Shown here: piece after piece, positions 63,476 to 64,000 of the stretch | Layout of the letters: every line of letters starts with the position of its first letter | How positions within the stretch are numbered: position 1 is the stretch's first letter | Source of the DNA: Rhodanobacter sp. A1T4 | Lineage (GTDB): Bacteria; Pseudomonadota; Gammaproteobacteria; Xanthomonadales; Rhodanobacteraceae | Direction of reading: 5' to 3' | Assembly (NCBI RefSeq): GCF_014207185.1 | Contig: NZ_JACHCP010000009.1 | Location: forward strand, 124,001 to 188,000 | DNA length: 64,000 nt | Translations under genes and position numbers: made by a program | The notes under the pieces: generated by a model | Seen by the model: only the letters and a program-made list of their open reading frames with translations | What the model was told of the DNA's origin: nothing | The model's database searches: none

Positions 63476-63835
63476 TTACATGGTATGCGTCGCACGATCC
63501 GAACTCAGCGTGCCGGCGAGGATGTTCTCGATGCGGCTGCGGGCCGCTTCCGCGTCACCCGATTCGTTGAAGTGGACGCCGATGCCGGCAATGCGGTTGC
63601 CCTGTGCACCCAGCGGGCTGATCCATACCACTTTGCCAACGACCGACAAACGCTCGGTTTCCTCGGCCAACGTCACCAGCAAGACCACCTCGTCGCCCAG
63701 CGCATAATGTTGCGCCGTTGGCGCGAACAGCCCGCCATTCTTGAGGAACGGCATATAAGCGTTATAGAGCGAAGGCGCGTCCTTGATCTTCAACGAAATA
63801 ATGCCCTGTCGGGCGGCTGCCACCACGGGTTTCAT
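63476..63835 (-). CDS. pilZ: Type IV pilus assembly protein PilZ
   Basis: 119 residues. The founder-type PilZ of type IV pilus assembly, with a good ribosome binding site GGCAGGAG. The PilZ fold is suggested by GIISLKIKDAPSLYNAYMPF and RIAGIGVHFN. Neither c-di-GMP motif (R-x-x-x-R, D/N-x-S-x-x-G) is visible, as is known for PilZ itself, which works through FimX/PilB. In related genomes it lies downstream of holB, whose end may be at the window edge. Confidence 0.85.
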   Translation of the reverse strand: MKPVVAAARQGIISLKIKDAPSLYNAYMPFLKNGGLFAPTAQHYALGDEVVLLVTLAEETERLSVVGKVVWISPLGAQGNRIAGIGVHFNESGDAEAARSRIENILAGTLSSDRATHTM

Positions 63836-64000
63836 GCTTGACTCCTGCCGGACGAACGCATCGACCGATTATGGCCTGATCATAAAGGCTGCGCTGACAC
63901 CGCACCACAATGGCGACGCCGACGATGACCGTATCGACCGTACGGGCCCTACCAATGAACGCCGATTCTCAAAACCGCCCTCATACATTCACTTGTCGCC
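63836..64000 (-). other. Window edge upstream of pilZ
   Basis: No complete gene. A minus-strand frame ends with TGA at 63989-63991 (last residues G-D-K), which could be the 3' end of a gene such as holB, but too little is present to name it. Confidence 0.35.

Overview
The window looks like chromosomal DNA of a GC-rich gammaproteobacterium of the order Xanthomonadales, most like the Rhodanobacteraceae (Rhodanobacter/Dyella type). This rests on gene content and order: a 13-gene nuo operon with separate nuoC and nuoD, metY-rimP-nusA-infB-rbfA-truB-rpsO-pnp, sucA-sucB-lpd, a class III PHA synthase pair, RoxA, PilH/PilZ, and a GyrA with Gln at position 83 as reported for Stenotrophomonas. No phage, transposase, CRISPR array or rRNA is visible. 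Most of the window is core genome; accessory-looking parts are about 3.0-3.9 kb, 7.5-7.9 kb and 11.7-16.1 kb.

Layout. 1-7.5 kb: 3' end of aconitase, an NTF2-like lipoprotein, FadD, a PilZ-domain protein, a gene-poor 0.94-kb gap, then scpA-scpB-rluB (chromosome condensation and rRNA pseudouridylation). 7.5-11.7 kb: a truncated CsgG-like reading frame abutting an omega-amidase that is translationally coupled to a methionine-type aminotransferase, then a LysR regulator divergent from azoreductase azoR. 11.7-16.1 kb: a self-contained envelope module with a strong promoter overlapped by a 24-bp palindrome, a small secreted protein, a YtrA-type GntR regulator, an ABC ATPase and permease coupled by ATGA overlaps, then two DUF2884-type lipoproteins flanking a small, possibly frameshifted secreted ORF. 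16.1-27.9 kb: fumC, purB, roxA plus a coupled GNAT-type protein, sucA-sucB-lpd and a LOG-family gene. 27.9-38.8 kb: pilH, cbpA, hsp20, a peroxiredoxin, a secreted alpha/beta hydrolase, gyrA, gtrA-like, mtnA, pspC-like, phaC and phaE. 38.8-48.5 kb (all minus): pnp, rpsO, truB, rbfA, infB, nusA, rimP and the initiator tRNA metY. 48.6-63.2 kb (all minus): nuoN to nuoA, followed upstream by pilZ.

How the genes work together. The nuo operon (complex I) is the entry point for NADH produced by the TCA enzymes encoded here (AcnA, SucAB-Lpd, FumC) and by fatty-acid oxidation that starts with FadD. PhaC/PhaE store excess carbon as polyhydroxyalkanoate. The minus-strand translation block couples initiator tRNA, ribosome maturation (RimP, RbfA, TruB), transcription elongation (NusA), initiation (IF2) and RNA decay (PNPase) much as in E. 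coli. MtnA and the aminotransferase/omega-amidase pair point to methionine salvage.

Points most worth a second look: the palindrome-controlled GntR/ABC module with its unknown secreted leader protein; the histone-H1-like tail on PhaE; the initiator tRNA with an apparent U1-U72 mismatch; the 20-bp perfect hairpin in the rpsO leader; the REP-like inverted repeat between infB and rbfA; and the decapitated CsgG-like frame beginning directly at the omega-amidase stop codon. I found no clear evidence of a wholly new defence or mobile system. All calls are by eye from the sequence; no database search was run.
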